A DNA stretch of 64,000 bases from Streptomyces roseolilacinus (GTDB lineage Bacteria > Actinomycetota > Actinomycetes > Streptomycetales > Streptomycetaceae). Made by a program: the position numbers and the translations under genes. The stretch covers positions 310,001 to 374,000 of the forward strand of contig NZ_BMSV01000006.1 of the NCBI RefSeq assembly GCF_014649335.1, written 5' to 3'. This document shows positions 22,404 through 29,785 of the stretch, piece by piece; positions within the stretch are counted from its first letter, which is position 1, and the number at the start of each line of letters is the position of its first letter. The notes below the pieces were generated by a model. It did no database searches, was not told the DNA's origin, and worked only from the letters and a program-made list of their open reading frames with translations.

Positions 22404-24533
22404 ATGACGGACAACGTCGTACACCTCTTCAAGGACCCGCCCCCCACCGCCGACAAGACCCCCACCACCCTCGCCGTTCCGGAGGCGTCGCCGCAGACCG
22501 CCGGGGCGCCGCCGCGTCCATCCAGTTGGCGGCGGACCGTCCGCCGGGTGCGGGTCGTCGCCACCGACGAGCGCACGCGGTCCGCGGGGCGGGCCGTGGT
22601 CCGCCACGGCTCCTATGTGGTCGGCGGTACGCGGATCGTGGCCCGTCGGGCGTGGGACGGCCGCACCGCGGCGCGGTATGAGCGGATGATCCGCGCCGCC
22701 GAAGCCGCCGGGAACCTGGAGGTGGCCGCGGAGTGGGAGGAGCGGGGCCGGCAGTACCGGGCCGCCCGCCACCAGCGGCGCATGGATCTGCTGACCTCGC
22801 CTGAGCGGGTGGTGAAGAACGCCGCCTACGCCACCGGCGGCACCCTCGCCGGTCTGCTGCTCCTCGGCGTCGCGCTCGCCGTGGCGACCAAGGAACCGGG
22901 CGACGTGGTGGTGCCGGTCATGGCCCTGGTGGAGCTGTGCCGGCTGCTCGTCGTCATCGCGACCGTGGTGTGGGGGCCGCTGGTCACCCTCGGCCCGTGG
23001 CTGGCCCTGTGCGGGCTGTGGGCCGTCGGGCGTCACCAGCAGGCGGCCCCGCAGTGGGCCCTTCCCGCCCAGCAGCGCGGAAGCGACGCCGGGGCGCCGA
23101 TCACCCCGTCCATCGTCGTCACCGCCCTACGCGACCTCGGCATCGCCCCGCTGCGCAAGGCCATCAAGGAGATGGGCGACGCCGGCGCCGCGATGCTCGG
23201 CCCGATCCGGATCGCCGGATGCGGCGTGGAAGTCGACGTCACCCTGCCGTCGGGGGTCTCCACGCAGGAGGTGCAGGGGCGGCGGCGCAAGCTCGCGGAG
23301 AACCTGTCCCGGCACGAACACGAGGTGTTCATCACCATCCCCACCGCGGCCCGCACCGTCCGGCTGTGGATCGCAGACTCCGGCGCGCTGGACGAGCCCA
23401 TCGGCCCGTCCCCGCTCGTCCTGGACGCCGGCCTGCGGGCCGACTACAAGAAGGGCAAGGCGCCGTGGGGCCAAGACCTGCGCGGCGACGCCGCCGCCTT
23501 GAGCCTGTATCAGCGGCACATGCTCGTCACCGGCGTGTCCAACCAGGGCAAGACCGCCGCCGTCCGCGCGCTCGCCCTGTGGCTGGCGCTGGACCCGAGC
23601 GTGGAGTTCCGGATCGCGGACCTGAAGGGAATCGGGGACTGGGCGATGTTCGACGGGATCGCCACCGTCCTGATCCAAGGGCCCACCGATGACCACGTCA
23701 TCCAGGCCACCGAGATGGTGGAGTCCGGCGTCACCGAGATGGAACGGCGCCTGACCTCCCCACCCGGCACCACCTTCCCCCCGCTCATCGTCCTAGTGGA
23801 CGAGGCGCAGCTGGCGTTCATGTGCCCGGTCAAGGACGAGGAAGGCCGCCCCTACGGCGGCTCCAAAGCGACCAGCCGGTACTTCATGGCCGCGCGGAAG
23901 ATCCACAACCAGGGGCGGGCGGTGAACGTGCTGCTGTGGCAGGGCACGCAGGACCCCACCGACCAGAACCTTCCCAAGCTCGTCCGCGAAGGCGCCCACA
24001 CGCGTGCGTCGCTCGCCCTGGGCACGGAGTCGCAGGCCCGTATGGCTCTGGGGGACAAGGCCGTGGACGGTGGCGCCGCCCCGCACCTGCTGCGCCAGGG
24101 CCTGGACAAGGGCACGCTCGTCGTCGCCTCCGACGGGATCGCCATTCCGGCCGGGCAGGCGTCCATCACCGTGCGCACGCACTACATCGATGACGACCAG
24201 GCGGCCGAGATCGCCGCCCGGGCGCGGGCCCTGCGCGACGGGGTCACCACCCTCACCGTGCTCGACACCGACGAGCCGACCGACCCGCTCGCGGACATCG
24301 CCGCCGTCATCGGCACCGCCCCGCGGGTACTGACGCAGGACGTGCTCCAGCGGCTGGCCACCACCAACCCCAAGGCGTACGGGGCGTGGACGCACACCGA
24401 TCTGAGGCGGGTGCTAGAGGGCACCGGGGCGGAGCCGTACAAGTCCGACGGCCGCATGGTCGTCAGCCGCGACCGCATCGCCCGCGCCCTCGCCAACCGC
24501 GACACCGACGGTTCCGCTTCCGCCGCCCAGTAG
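22404..24533 (+). CDS. traB: TraB/FtsK-type conjugative DNA translocase
   Basis: The 709-residue protein has hydrophobic segments at about 145-165 and 170-212, then a FtsK/SpoIIIE ATPase domain with Walker A GVSNQGKTA (about 376-384) and Walker B LIVLVDEAQ (about 460). The C-terminus (VLTQDVLQRLATTNPKAYGAWTH and on to VVSRDRIARAL) has the pattern of the winged-helix domain that reads short repeats in FtsK and TraB. In Streptomyces a single such protein moves double-stranded DNA from donor to recipient at the hyphal tip. A cluster of 7-bp repeats directly downstream is a candidate recognition locus (clt). The symbol is by function; tra or traSA would also be used. Confidence 0.87.
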   Translation: MTDNVVHLFKDPPPTADKTPTTLAVPEASPQTAGAPPRPSSWRRTVRRVRVVATDERTRSAGRAVVRHGSYVVGGTRIVARRAWDGRTAARYERMIRAAEAAGNLEVAAEWEERGRQYRAARHQRRMDLLTSPERVVKNAAYATGGTLAGLLLLGVALAVATKEPGDVVVPVMALVELCRLLVVIATVVWGPLVTLGPWLALCGLWAVGRHQQAAPQWALPAQQRGSDAGAPITPSIVVTALRDLGIAPLRKAIKEMGDAGAAMLGPIRIAGCGVEVDVTLPSGVSTQEVQGRRRKLAENLSRHEHEVFITIPTAARTVRLWIADSGALDEPIGPSPLVLDAGLRADYKKGKAPWGQDLRGDAAALSLYQRHMLVTGVSNQGKTAAVRALALWLALDPSVEFRIADLKGIGDWAMFDGIATVLIQGPTDDHVIQATEMVESGVTEMERRLTSPPGTTFPPLIVLVDEAQLAFMCPVKDEEGRPYGGSKATSRYFMAARKIHNQGRAVNVLLWQGTQDPTDQNLPKLVREGAHTRASLALGTESQARMALGDKAVDGGAAPHLLRQGLDKGTLVVASDGIAIPAGQASITVRTHYIDDDQAAEIAARARALRDGVTTLTVLDTDEPTDPLADIAAVIGTAPRVLTQDVLQRLATTNPKAYGAWTHTDLRRVLEGTGAEPYKSDGRMVVSRDRIARALANRDTDGSASAAQ

Positions 24534-24556
24534 AGGGAACCGCACCCCGCACGGGC

Positions 24557-24712
24557 CAGGGAGGCAGGGAGAACTCCCTCAACGGCTCCCTGACCTACCT
24601 CCCTGGCATTGACCTGCGCAAATGACCTTGCAGGGAGTCAGGGAGGCGCCCCAGCTCACAGGCCCGAACCCCCTTCCCGGGCGTCCGGCGAGGGGGTGGC
24701 TCTGCCTCCCTG
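24557..24712. repeat. Eight CAGGGAG/CTCCCT(G) repeats, candidate clt
   Basis: In 156 bp the 7-mer CAGGGAG occurs directly at 24557, 24565, 24631 and 24639, and inverted (CTCCCT or CTCCCTG) at 24574, 24586, 24599 and 24706. Two inverted and two direct copies face each other around 24606-24630, making a loose palindrome. TraB proteins bind clusters of short repeats (TRS) in the clt locus near traB, and this array starts 24 bp after the traB stop. An alternative is iterons for the primase gene downstream. Confidence 0.6.
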
Positions 24713-24738
24713 AGCACTACCTAGAAGCCATTCCGCAT

Positions 24739-24777
24739 GAGGGCGGCCCCCGTCTCGCCAAAGCCGGGGCCGCCCTC
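24739..24777 (+). terminator. 12-bp stem hairpin upstream of primase gene
   Basis: GAGGGCGGCCCC (24739-24750) pairs perfectly with 24766-24777 around a 15-nt loop, between traB and the primase-polymerase gene. It probably separates transfer from replication transcripts. Confidence 0.65.
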
Positions 24778-24817
24778 GTCTCCCAGTCCACTCATAGACC
24801 TACGGAGGTCTTCCAGC

Positions 24818-25732
24818 ATGACCCAACATGTCGGCGCCCGTCGAGCATCCCTGCTGAACGCCGCCCTGGACGCCGCCGCCCGCGGCTGGCACGTCTTCCC
24901 CCTCCGCCCCGGCGCCAAGCGCCCCGCCCTCCATCACGAGACGCAGTGCCCCCACACCGGCGCCTGCGCGGGCGGGCATGTGAAGTGGGAGCAGCGCGCC
25001 ACCACCGACCCCGAGCGCATCCACGCGGCGTGGGCGACCGGGGCGTTCAACATCGGGTTGGCCACGGGCCCGTCCGGGCTGGTCGTCATCGACCTCGATC
25101 AGCCCAAGGAAAAGGGCTGTTCGGACGCGCCTGGCGGCGCGGCGTTCTTCGGGGCGCTCTGCGAGCGCGCCGGGCAGGCCGTCCCGGCCACCTACCGGGT
25201 GCGGACTACGGGCGGCGGACACCACCTGTACTTCCGCGCCCCCGCTGGGGCGCGGCTGAGGAACACCGCCGGGACGCTCGCACCGCTGGTCGACACCCGG
25301 GCGTGGGGCGGCTACGTCGTCGCCCCCGGCAGCACCGTTCACGGCGCCCCGTACGAGGTCGTGGACGACCGGCCCGTTCTGGAGCTCCCGGCATGGTTGC
25401 TGGACATCCTCCAGGCCCCGCCCAAGCCCGCCGCAGCCGGGTTCCGTCCGGTAGCGCCTCGGGATGTCTCGCAGGTCGCGCGGGTGGCGCTGGAGCGCGA
25501 GACCACCGCCGTGGCCGCCACGGGCGAGGGCGGGCGGAACGCGGCGCTGCTGCGGGGCGCGCGGGCGGTGGGACGGTTCGTCGCGTGGGGCGACATCCCC
25601 CGACACGTGGCCGAGGAGGCTTTTCAGGAGGCGGGCGAAGCGGCGGGACTGCCGCCGGCCGAGTGCCGCACCACCATCCGCTCCGCCCTCGACTGGTCCA
25701 TCCGCACCGCCCGCCCGAGGGAGGCGGCATGA
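24818..25732 (+). CDS. Bifunctional DNA primase/polymerase (Prim-Pol)
   Basis: The 304-residue protein starts at ATG 24818 with GGAGG 9 nt upstream. The Prim-Pol core has WHVFPLRPGAKRPAL at the front, the metal-binding DLD (D92, D94) in VVIDLDQPKEKG, and GGGHHLYF (132-139), the fold's signature nucleotide-binding histidine. The tail is helical (GGRNAALLRGARAVGRFV). Such proteins serve as the initiator and primase of RepAM/RepPP-type AICE replication. It is coupled by an ATGA overlap to a small gene and then to the DUF3631 ATPase gene, forming the replication module. Confidence 0.88.
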   Translation: MTQHVGARRASLLNAALDAAARGWHVFPLRPGAKRPALHHETQCPHTGACAGGHVKWEQRATTDPERIHAAWATGAFNIGLATGPSGLVVIDLDQPKEKGCSDAPGGAAFFGALCERAGQAVPATYRVRTTGGGHHLYFRAPAGARLRNTAGTLAPLVDTRAWGGYVVAPGSTVHGAPYEVVDDRPVLELPAWLLDILQAPPKPAAAGFRPVAPRDVSQVARVALERETTAVAATGEGGRNAALLRGARAVGRFVAWGDIPRHVAEEAFQEAGEAAGLPPAECRTTIRSALDWSIRTARPREAA

Positions 25733-26076
25733 GCCCCCGCCCCCACCTGAAAAGCCTCACCCCGACCCCCGGCTACCGGCCGCCCGCCGAACCGGCCCCG
25801 GCCCCCGGCGGCAGTGGTGCGCCGAAGGTCGCCGCCGAAGGCGTCCGCTCTGCTGTTCGCCCTGAGCTGCACCCGGGCGACGGTCGGCGCATCGTCGCGA
25901 TGCTCCACGTCACCGCGCCCGGCCGCCGGACGGTGCCCACCGCCACGTCCGTGTGCGTCTGCGGGCGCGACCGCTCCGCCGTCGGTCACCGCCGCGTCCT
26001 CGCCCTGATCGCAGAGCACGCCGCCCACCGCACCACCTGCCCCCTGCGCCACCATGCCGAGAGGACCGCCGCATGA
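25729..26076 (+). CDS. Small replication-module protein, 115 aa
   Basis: It overlaps the primase stop (ATGA), and its own stop overlaps the start of the DUF3631 gene, so it is tightly held in the replication module. The N-terminal half is Pro-rich and probably flexible. The C-terminal half has a possible metal site (SVCVCGRDR, then HAAHRTTCPLRHH). Family not recognised; a clamp or loader between primase and ATPase is a guess from position. Confidence 0.6.
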   Translation: MSPRPHLKSLTPTPGYRPPAEPAPAPGGSGAPKVAAEGVRSAVRPELHPGDGRRIVAMLHVTAPGRRTVPTATSVCVCGRDRSAVGHRRVLALIAEHAAHRTTCPLRHHAERTAA

Positions 26077-27305
26077 ACCAGCAGCACATCGACGGAGCGG
26101 CACTGCTCGACCAGGTCGAAGCCTTCCACCGCCGCTTCAACGTCTTCCCGACCCAGGCGGCCTACGTCGCCGTCGCCCTGTGGGACGCCCACGCCCACCT
26201 GATCGACTGCTTCGAGACCACGCCGAGGGTCGCGTTCCTCTCCCCCGAACCGGGGTCGGGCAAGTCGCGGGCGCTGGAAATCGTGGAACTCCTCACCCCC
26301 CGGCCGGTCAGCACCGTCTCGGCGTCCGCGAACGCCCTCTACCGGCTGGTCGACTCCGCCGCCGGACTGCCCACCGTCCTGTTCGACGAGGTGGACACCA
26401 TCTTCGGCCCCAAGGCCGGAGCGGACGAAGCGCTGCGCGGCTTCCTGAACGCCGGCTACCGCAGGATCGGCGGCGCCCTGCGCTGCGTCGGAGACGGCTC
26501 CAACCAGAACGCGGAACTCTTCGGCTCGTACTGCGCGGTCGCCATGGCCGGTCTCGGGTCCCTGCCCGACACCGTCCTGACCCGCTCGGTCATCATCCGG
26601 ATGCGCAAGCGGGCGCCGAACGAGAAGGTCGAGCCCTACCGGCAGCGCATCCACGAGAAGCAGGGCCACGCCCTGCGCGACCAGCTCGCCAAGTGGGCCG
26701 ACACCGTCCGCGACCAGGTCGCCAACGCCTGGCCCGAGATGCCCGAGGGCATCACCGACCGGCCCGCCGACGTATGGGAACCGCTCCTCGCCGTCGCCGA
26801 CGCCGCGGGTGGACACTGGCCGGCACGGGCGCGGGCCGCGTGCTTGGAGCTGGTCCACGCTGCCCACGACAACGACGAAGCGTCCCTCGGCGTGCGGCTG
26901 CTGACCGACCTGCGCGACAAGGTGTTCTGCGGCGCCGACCGGATGCCCACCGCCGTCATCCTCGAATGCCTCCTCGCCATGGACGACGCCCCCTGGGGCG
27001 ACCTGGACGACAAGCCGATCAACTCCCGCACCCTGGCCCGGCTGCTCGCCCAGTACGTCACCCCGGCCAACAAGCCCATCAAGCCGCGCGGCATCCGTAC
27101 CCCCTCCGGCACCCCGAAGGGCTACTACGCCGAGGACCTCACCGACGCCTGGACGAGGTACTGCCCTCCGCCCCCCGCAGGATCCGCAACATCCGCAACG
27201 TCCGCCACACCGCAGGTCAGCGCGGGTGAATCCGTGGCGGCACCCGCCACACCCATCCGCCACACGACTGCGGAAACCGCCACACAGCTCACCACCACCG
27301 GCTGA
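26073..27305 (+). CDS. DUF3631 ATPase (replication helicase-like)
   Basis: The 410-residue protein has a P-loop SPEPGSGKSR (about 57-66), Walker B TVLFDEVDTIF, and the C-terminal DUF3631 region (RPADVWEPLLAVADAAGGHWPARARAA read in part, then GIRTPSGTPKGYYAEDL). DUF3631 domains occur fused to or beside Prim-Pol proteins on plasmids and AICEs and are thought to act as the replicative helicase or loader. The 3' end of the gene (from about 27182) already contains the repeats of the putative origin, so its last 40 residues are low-complexity (SATSATSATPQ) and may be shaped by DNA function. Confidence 0.82.
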   Translation: MNQQHIDGAALLDQVEAFHRRFNVFPTQAAYVAVALWDAHAHLIDCFETTPRVAFLSPEPGSGKSRALEIVELLTPRPVSTVSASANALYRLVDSAAGLPTVLFDEVDTIFGPKAGADEALRGFLNAGYRRIGGALRCVGDGSNQNAELFGSYCAVAMAGLGSLPDTVLTRSVIIRMRKRAPNEKVEPYRQRIHEKQGHALRDQLAKWADTVRDQVANAWPEMPEGITDRPADVWEPLLAVADAAGGHWPARARAACLELVHAAHDNDEASLGVRLLTDLRDKVFCGADRMPTAVILECLLAMDDAPWGDLDDKPINSRTLARLLAQYVTPANKPIKPRGIRTPSGTPKGYYAEDLTDAWTRYCPPPPAGSATSATSATPQVSAGESVAAPATPIRHTTAETATQLTTTG

Positions 27306-27434
27306 CCGGAGCGGTCCCGCCCCGTGCCGCCACACCACCCCCGGTGTGGCGGCACCCATCCGCCACAAAACCGCTATCCGCCACACGATCAAGGCCCTGA
27401 CCTGCGACGTGGCGGCGTGGCGGACGTTGCGGAT
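27182..27434. repeat. CCGCCACA iteron cluster with flanking inverted repeat, putative oriV
   Basis: CCGCCACA or its CCGCCAC core occurs directly at 27202, 27244, 27257, 27277, 27327, 27360 and 27378, and inverted at 27345, 27409 and 27417. The copies at 27327 and 27345 sit in a perfect 13-bp inverted repeat (27324-27336 with 27343-27355). The outer edges are inverted copies of ATCCGCAACGTCC (27191-27203 and 27422-27434). A dense array of one octamer next to the Rep genes, framed by a long inverted repeat, is the usual form of an iteron replication origin; control of xis-int transcription is a second possibility. Confidence 0.65.
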
Positions 27435-27495
27435 CTCCCAGAAGGGGGCGGACACGCCCCCGCTCCTCCCCACGAGACGAAGGAGCATCCCACGC

Positions 27496-27714
27496 ATGGC
27501 TACGGCCTCACTCACCGATGTCGTTGACCCGACCCTCGTGCTGCTGACCGTCGAGGAGGCGGCCCGCCGCCTCCGTATCGGCCGAACCACCTGCTTCAGC
27601 CTCATCCGTACCGGCGAGCTGGAGTCCGTCATGGTTGGTGGCCTCCGTCGCGTTCCCGCTGACGCTCCGGCCGCGTATGTCTCCCGCCTTCGCACCGCCC
27701 ACCGCGCCGCTTGA
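27496..27714 (+). CDS. xis: Excisionase (Xis), MerR-like HTH
   Basis: The 72-residue protein starts at ATG 27496 with GAAGGAG upstream. Residues about 18-60 (LTVEEAARRLRIGRTTCFSLIRTGEL, read in parts, and RRVPADAPAAYV) form the winged-helix of AICE and phage excisionases. Its stop is 12 bp before the integrase ATG, the usual xis-int arrangement. It should bend DNA at the att sites and turn Int towards excision. Confidence 0.9.
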   Translation: MATASLTDVVDPTLVLLTVEEAARRLRIGRTTCFSLIRTGELESVMVGGLRRVPADAPAAYVSRLRTAHRAA

Positions 27715-27725
27715 GGAGTACTCGT

Positions 27726-29000
27726 ATGGCAGACGAGAAGAACGAAAAGAAGCGGACCCGTCAGCCGAACGGCCGGTCCTCCATCTACCTGGGCAATGAC
27801 GGTAAGTGGCATGGTCGCGTGACCGTCGGCATTCGGGACGACGGCAAGCCGGACCGTCGTCACGTCGAGCGCAAGACCCGCGCCGAAGTGACTGCCGCCG
27901 TTCGTGAGCTGGAGCGGGAGCGAGACGCCAAGACCATTCGGAAGGCGGGACGTCCCTGGACGGTCAAAACATGGCTGACGCACTGGATCGAGAACATCGC
28001 CCCGCTTGCGGTCAACGAGAACACGATGGTCGGATACGGCGTCGCCGTACGGAAGCACCTGATCCCCGCCCTCGGTGCCCACCGGCTGGACAAGCTCAAG
28101 CCCGAGTACATCGAGAACTTCTACGGGCGCATGGTGGCCGACGGCCGTAAGGCGGGGACGATCCACCAAATTCACCGCACTTTCCGCACCGCGCTGAACG
28201 AGGCGGTACGGCGCGGCCACCTTGCCCGGAACCCCGTTCAACTCGCCAAGGCACCCCGCGTCAGCGAAGAGGAGGTGGAGCCCTACACCGTCGAAGAGGT
28301 GCAACGGCTGTTGCAGGCAGCCGAAAGCCGCCGGAACTCCGCACGGTGGGCCGTCGCGCTCGCCCTCGGCCTCCGACAGGGTGAAGCACTCGGCCTCAAG
28401 TGGGCGGATGTGGACCTCGACCGTGGCGTGCTTATGGTCCGACGGAGCCGCCGCCGCCCGCGCTACGCCCATGGGTGCGGGGATACCTGCGGAAGGAAAG
28501 CCGGGTACTGCCCGCAGCGTCAGCGAACCAACCCGGAAACGGCCGACACGAAATCTCGCGCCGGACGGCGGGCCGTAGGGCTGCCCTCACAGCTCGTAGA
28601 CCTGCTGCGGGCCCACCGGGTCAAGCAGACGGAGGAGCGAACAGCGGCCGGGAGCGACTGGACGGACGAGGGGTGGCTCTTCGCGACGACGACTGGTCGG
28701 GGCACATCCCCCCGAACGGACTACGACGACTGGAAGGAGCTACTGAACGACGCGAAGGTCCGGGACGGCCGTTTGCACGATGCTCGGCACACTGCTGCCA
28801 CGGTCCTGCTGATCCTTGGAGTCTCCGAACGGGCCGTCATGGGGCTCATGGGGTGGTCCACCACGGCCATGGCTGCGCGGTACCAGCACATGGTCGACTC
28901 CGTTCGCAGCGATGTCGCCAGGCAGGTCGACGGACTCATCTGGAAGCCGGATCGAGACGGATCAAGCGACGGCGACGACGGAGCCGCCGGGCGCTCGTAG
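27726..29000 (+). CDS. int: Tyrosine integrase
   Basis: The 424-residue protein starts at ATG 27726 behind GAGGAG; a TTG at 27711 is in frame but less likely. It has an N-terminal arm-binding domain, a core-binding domain (about 75-165) and a catalytic domain with R in GLRQGEALGL (about 218), H351-x-x-R354 in HDARHT and the nucleophile Y386 in ARYQHM. A Cys-rich insert (HGCGDTCGRKAGYCPQ, about 252-267) is shared with pSAM2-type integrases as I recall. It ends 75 bp before the tRNA-Ser att site, its target. Confidence 0.93.
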   Translation: MADEKNEKKRTRQPNGRSSIYLGNDGKWHGRVTVGIRDDGKPDRRHVERKTRAEVTAAVRELERERDAKTIRKAGRPWTVKTWLTHWIENIAPLAVNENTMVGYGVAVRKHLIPALGAHRLDKLKPEYIENFYGRMVADGRKAGTIHQIHRTFRTALNEAVRRGHLARNPVQLAKAPRVSEEEVEPYTVEEVQRLLQAAESRRNSARWAVALALGLRQGEALGLKWADVDLDRGVLMVRRSRRRPRYAHGCGDTCGRKAGYCPQRQRTNPETADTKSRAGRRAVGLPSQLVDLLRAHRVKQTEERTAAGSDWTDEGWLFATTTGRGTSPRTDYDDWKELLNDAKVRDGRLHDARHTAATVLLILGVSERAVMGLMGWSTTAMAARYQHMVDSVRSDVARQVDGLIWKPDRDGSSDGDDGAAGRS

Positions 29001-29008
29001 CGACCAAC

Positions 29009-29028
29009 TGAGACGGGAACTGAGACGG
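29009..29028. promoter_or_regulatory. Paired TGAGACGG motifs, right integrase arm candidate
   Basis: TGAGACGG at 29009-29016 and 29021-29028 repeats the pair at 17126-17145 with identical 12-bp period, including the intervening (G/A)AAC. It lies between the int stop and the right att repeat. Confidence 0.6.
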
Positions 29029-29033
29029 AAGCC

Positions 29034-29070
29034 GAAGAGGCGCGCGGCTCGATGAGCCGTGCGCCTCTTC
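29034..29070 (-). terminator. Element-borne terminator for tRNA-Ser
   Basis: A 17-bp stem with one mismatch and a GAT loop pairs 29034-29050 with 29054-29070. It lies 6 bp beyond the 3' end of the rebuilt tRNA-Ser gene, replacing the native terminator now 12 kb away at 16919. It can also end the int transcript on the other strand. Confidence 0.75.
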
Positions 29071-29075
29071 TACCA

Positions 29076-29130
29076 GCGGTAGCGGAGGGATTTGAACCCT
29101 CGGTGACTTGCGCCACACTCGCTTTCGAGG
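29076..29130 (-). other. Right att repeat within tRNA-Ser
   Basis: The 55-bp copy is identical to 16965-17019 and supplies the 3' half of the functional tRNA-Ser, so the gene stays intact after integration. Confidence 0.92.
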
Positions 29131-29161
29131 CGAGCTCCTTCGGCCGCTCGGACACGCTACC
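29077..29161 (-). tRNA. tRNA-Ser (anticodon CGA)
   Basis: This 85-nt class II tRNA on the minus strand has acceptor strands GGTAGCG and CGCTACC, a D arm, the anticodon stem-loop CTCGC-CTCGAAA-GCGAG (anticodon CGA), a long variable arm and the T arm GGTTCAAATCC. CCA is not encoded. The 3' half comes from the integrated element. Confidence 0.95.
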
Positions 29162-29248
29162 GAGAGAGAGCTTAGCCCAAAGGTGCCCCGACGCAGAAAT
29201 CCGTATCGGGGAGGGCGGGGTACGGGCGGGGGCCGCCCGGCCCGGTCC

Positions 29249-29785
29249 TCAGCGGTCGCGGAAGAAGCGGGTCAGCAGCCCGGCGCACTCCTCGGCCAGC
29301 ACGCCGTGGACGACCTCGGGGCGGTGGTTGAGCCGCCGGTCCCGTACGAGGTCCCAGAGCGAGCCGACCGCGCCGGCCTTCTCGTCGAGCGCGCCGAACA
29401 CCAGCCGGTCCACGCGGGACTGGACGAGGGCGCCCGCGCACATCACGCACGGCTCCAGCGTCACGACGAGGGTGCAGCCGGCCAGCCGCCACTCGCCGAG
29501 CCGCCCGGCCGCGCGGCGCAGCGCCAGCACCTCGGCGTGCGCGGTCGGATCGCCGGTGGCCTCGCGCTCGTTGTGGCCGGTCGCGAGGAGGGCGCCGTCC
29601 GGGCCGAGCACCACCGCGCCGACCGGTACGTCACCGGCCAGCGCGGCTCGCTCGGCCTCCGCCAACGCCCGCTCCATGGGCGCCCGCCAGGGGTCGCGCA
29701 CGGGGTCGGGGCCGGGGGCGCCGGCGGAGGGGGAGGGGGATATGGGATCGGGCAGCGGGGGACCGCCCGCCGGAGGGGCGTGCAC
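29249..29785 (-). CDS. tadA: tRNA adenosine(34) deaminase TadA
   Basis: The enzyme converts A34 to inosine in tRNA-Arg(ACG). The zinc site is complete: TAHAEVLAL (His ligand and catalytic Glu) and PCVMCAG (Cys pair). The GTG at 29785 overlaps the stop of the partner gene by one base with GGAGG 10 nt upstream, giving 178 residues. The ATG at 29677 would give 142 residues, closer to the usual length, so the extra Pro-rich N-terminus is uncertain. It forms an operon with the gene upstream. Its substrate tRNA-Arg(ACG) is the integration target of the left element. Confidence 0.93.
   Translation of the reverse strand: MHAPPAGGPPLPDPISPSPSAGAPGPDPVRDPWRAPMERALAEAERAALAGDVPVGAVVLGPDGALLATGHNEREATGDPTAHAEVLALRRAAGRLGEWRLAGCTLVVTLEPCVMCAGALVQSRVDRLVFGALDEKAGAVGSLWDLVRDRRLNHRPEVVHGVLAEECAGLLTRFFRDR

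Larger units (their letters stand above)
16965..29130. mobile_element. Integrated AICE in tRNA-Ser(CGA), about 12.1 kb
   Basis: The element is bounded by identical 55-bp copies of the tRNA-Ser 3' end (16965-17019 and 29076-29130). Between them are all AICE modules: tyrosine integrase and excisionase next to the intact tRNA, a primase-polymerase with a DUF3631 ATPase for autonomous replication, and a TraB/FtsK DNA translocase with SpdB-like and small accessory genes for double-stranded-DNA conjugation between mycelia. Unlike pSAM2 it shows no obvious GntR-type KorSA repressor; a helix-turn-helix sensor with a PP2C-like partner fills the left end. All genes look intact, so the element is probably still mobile. 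Confidence 0.92.

Noticed and set aside
17020..24533. Complete Pycsar or CBASS defence system in the AICE
   Set aside because: Only a PycTM-like protein is present; no nucleotide cyclase or cGAS-like gene is found in the element.
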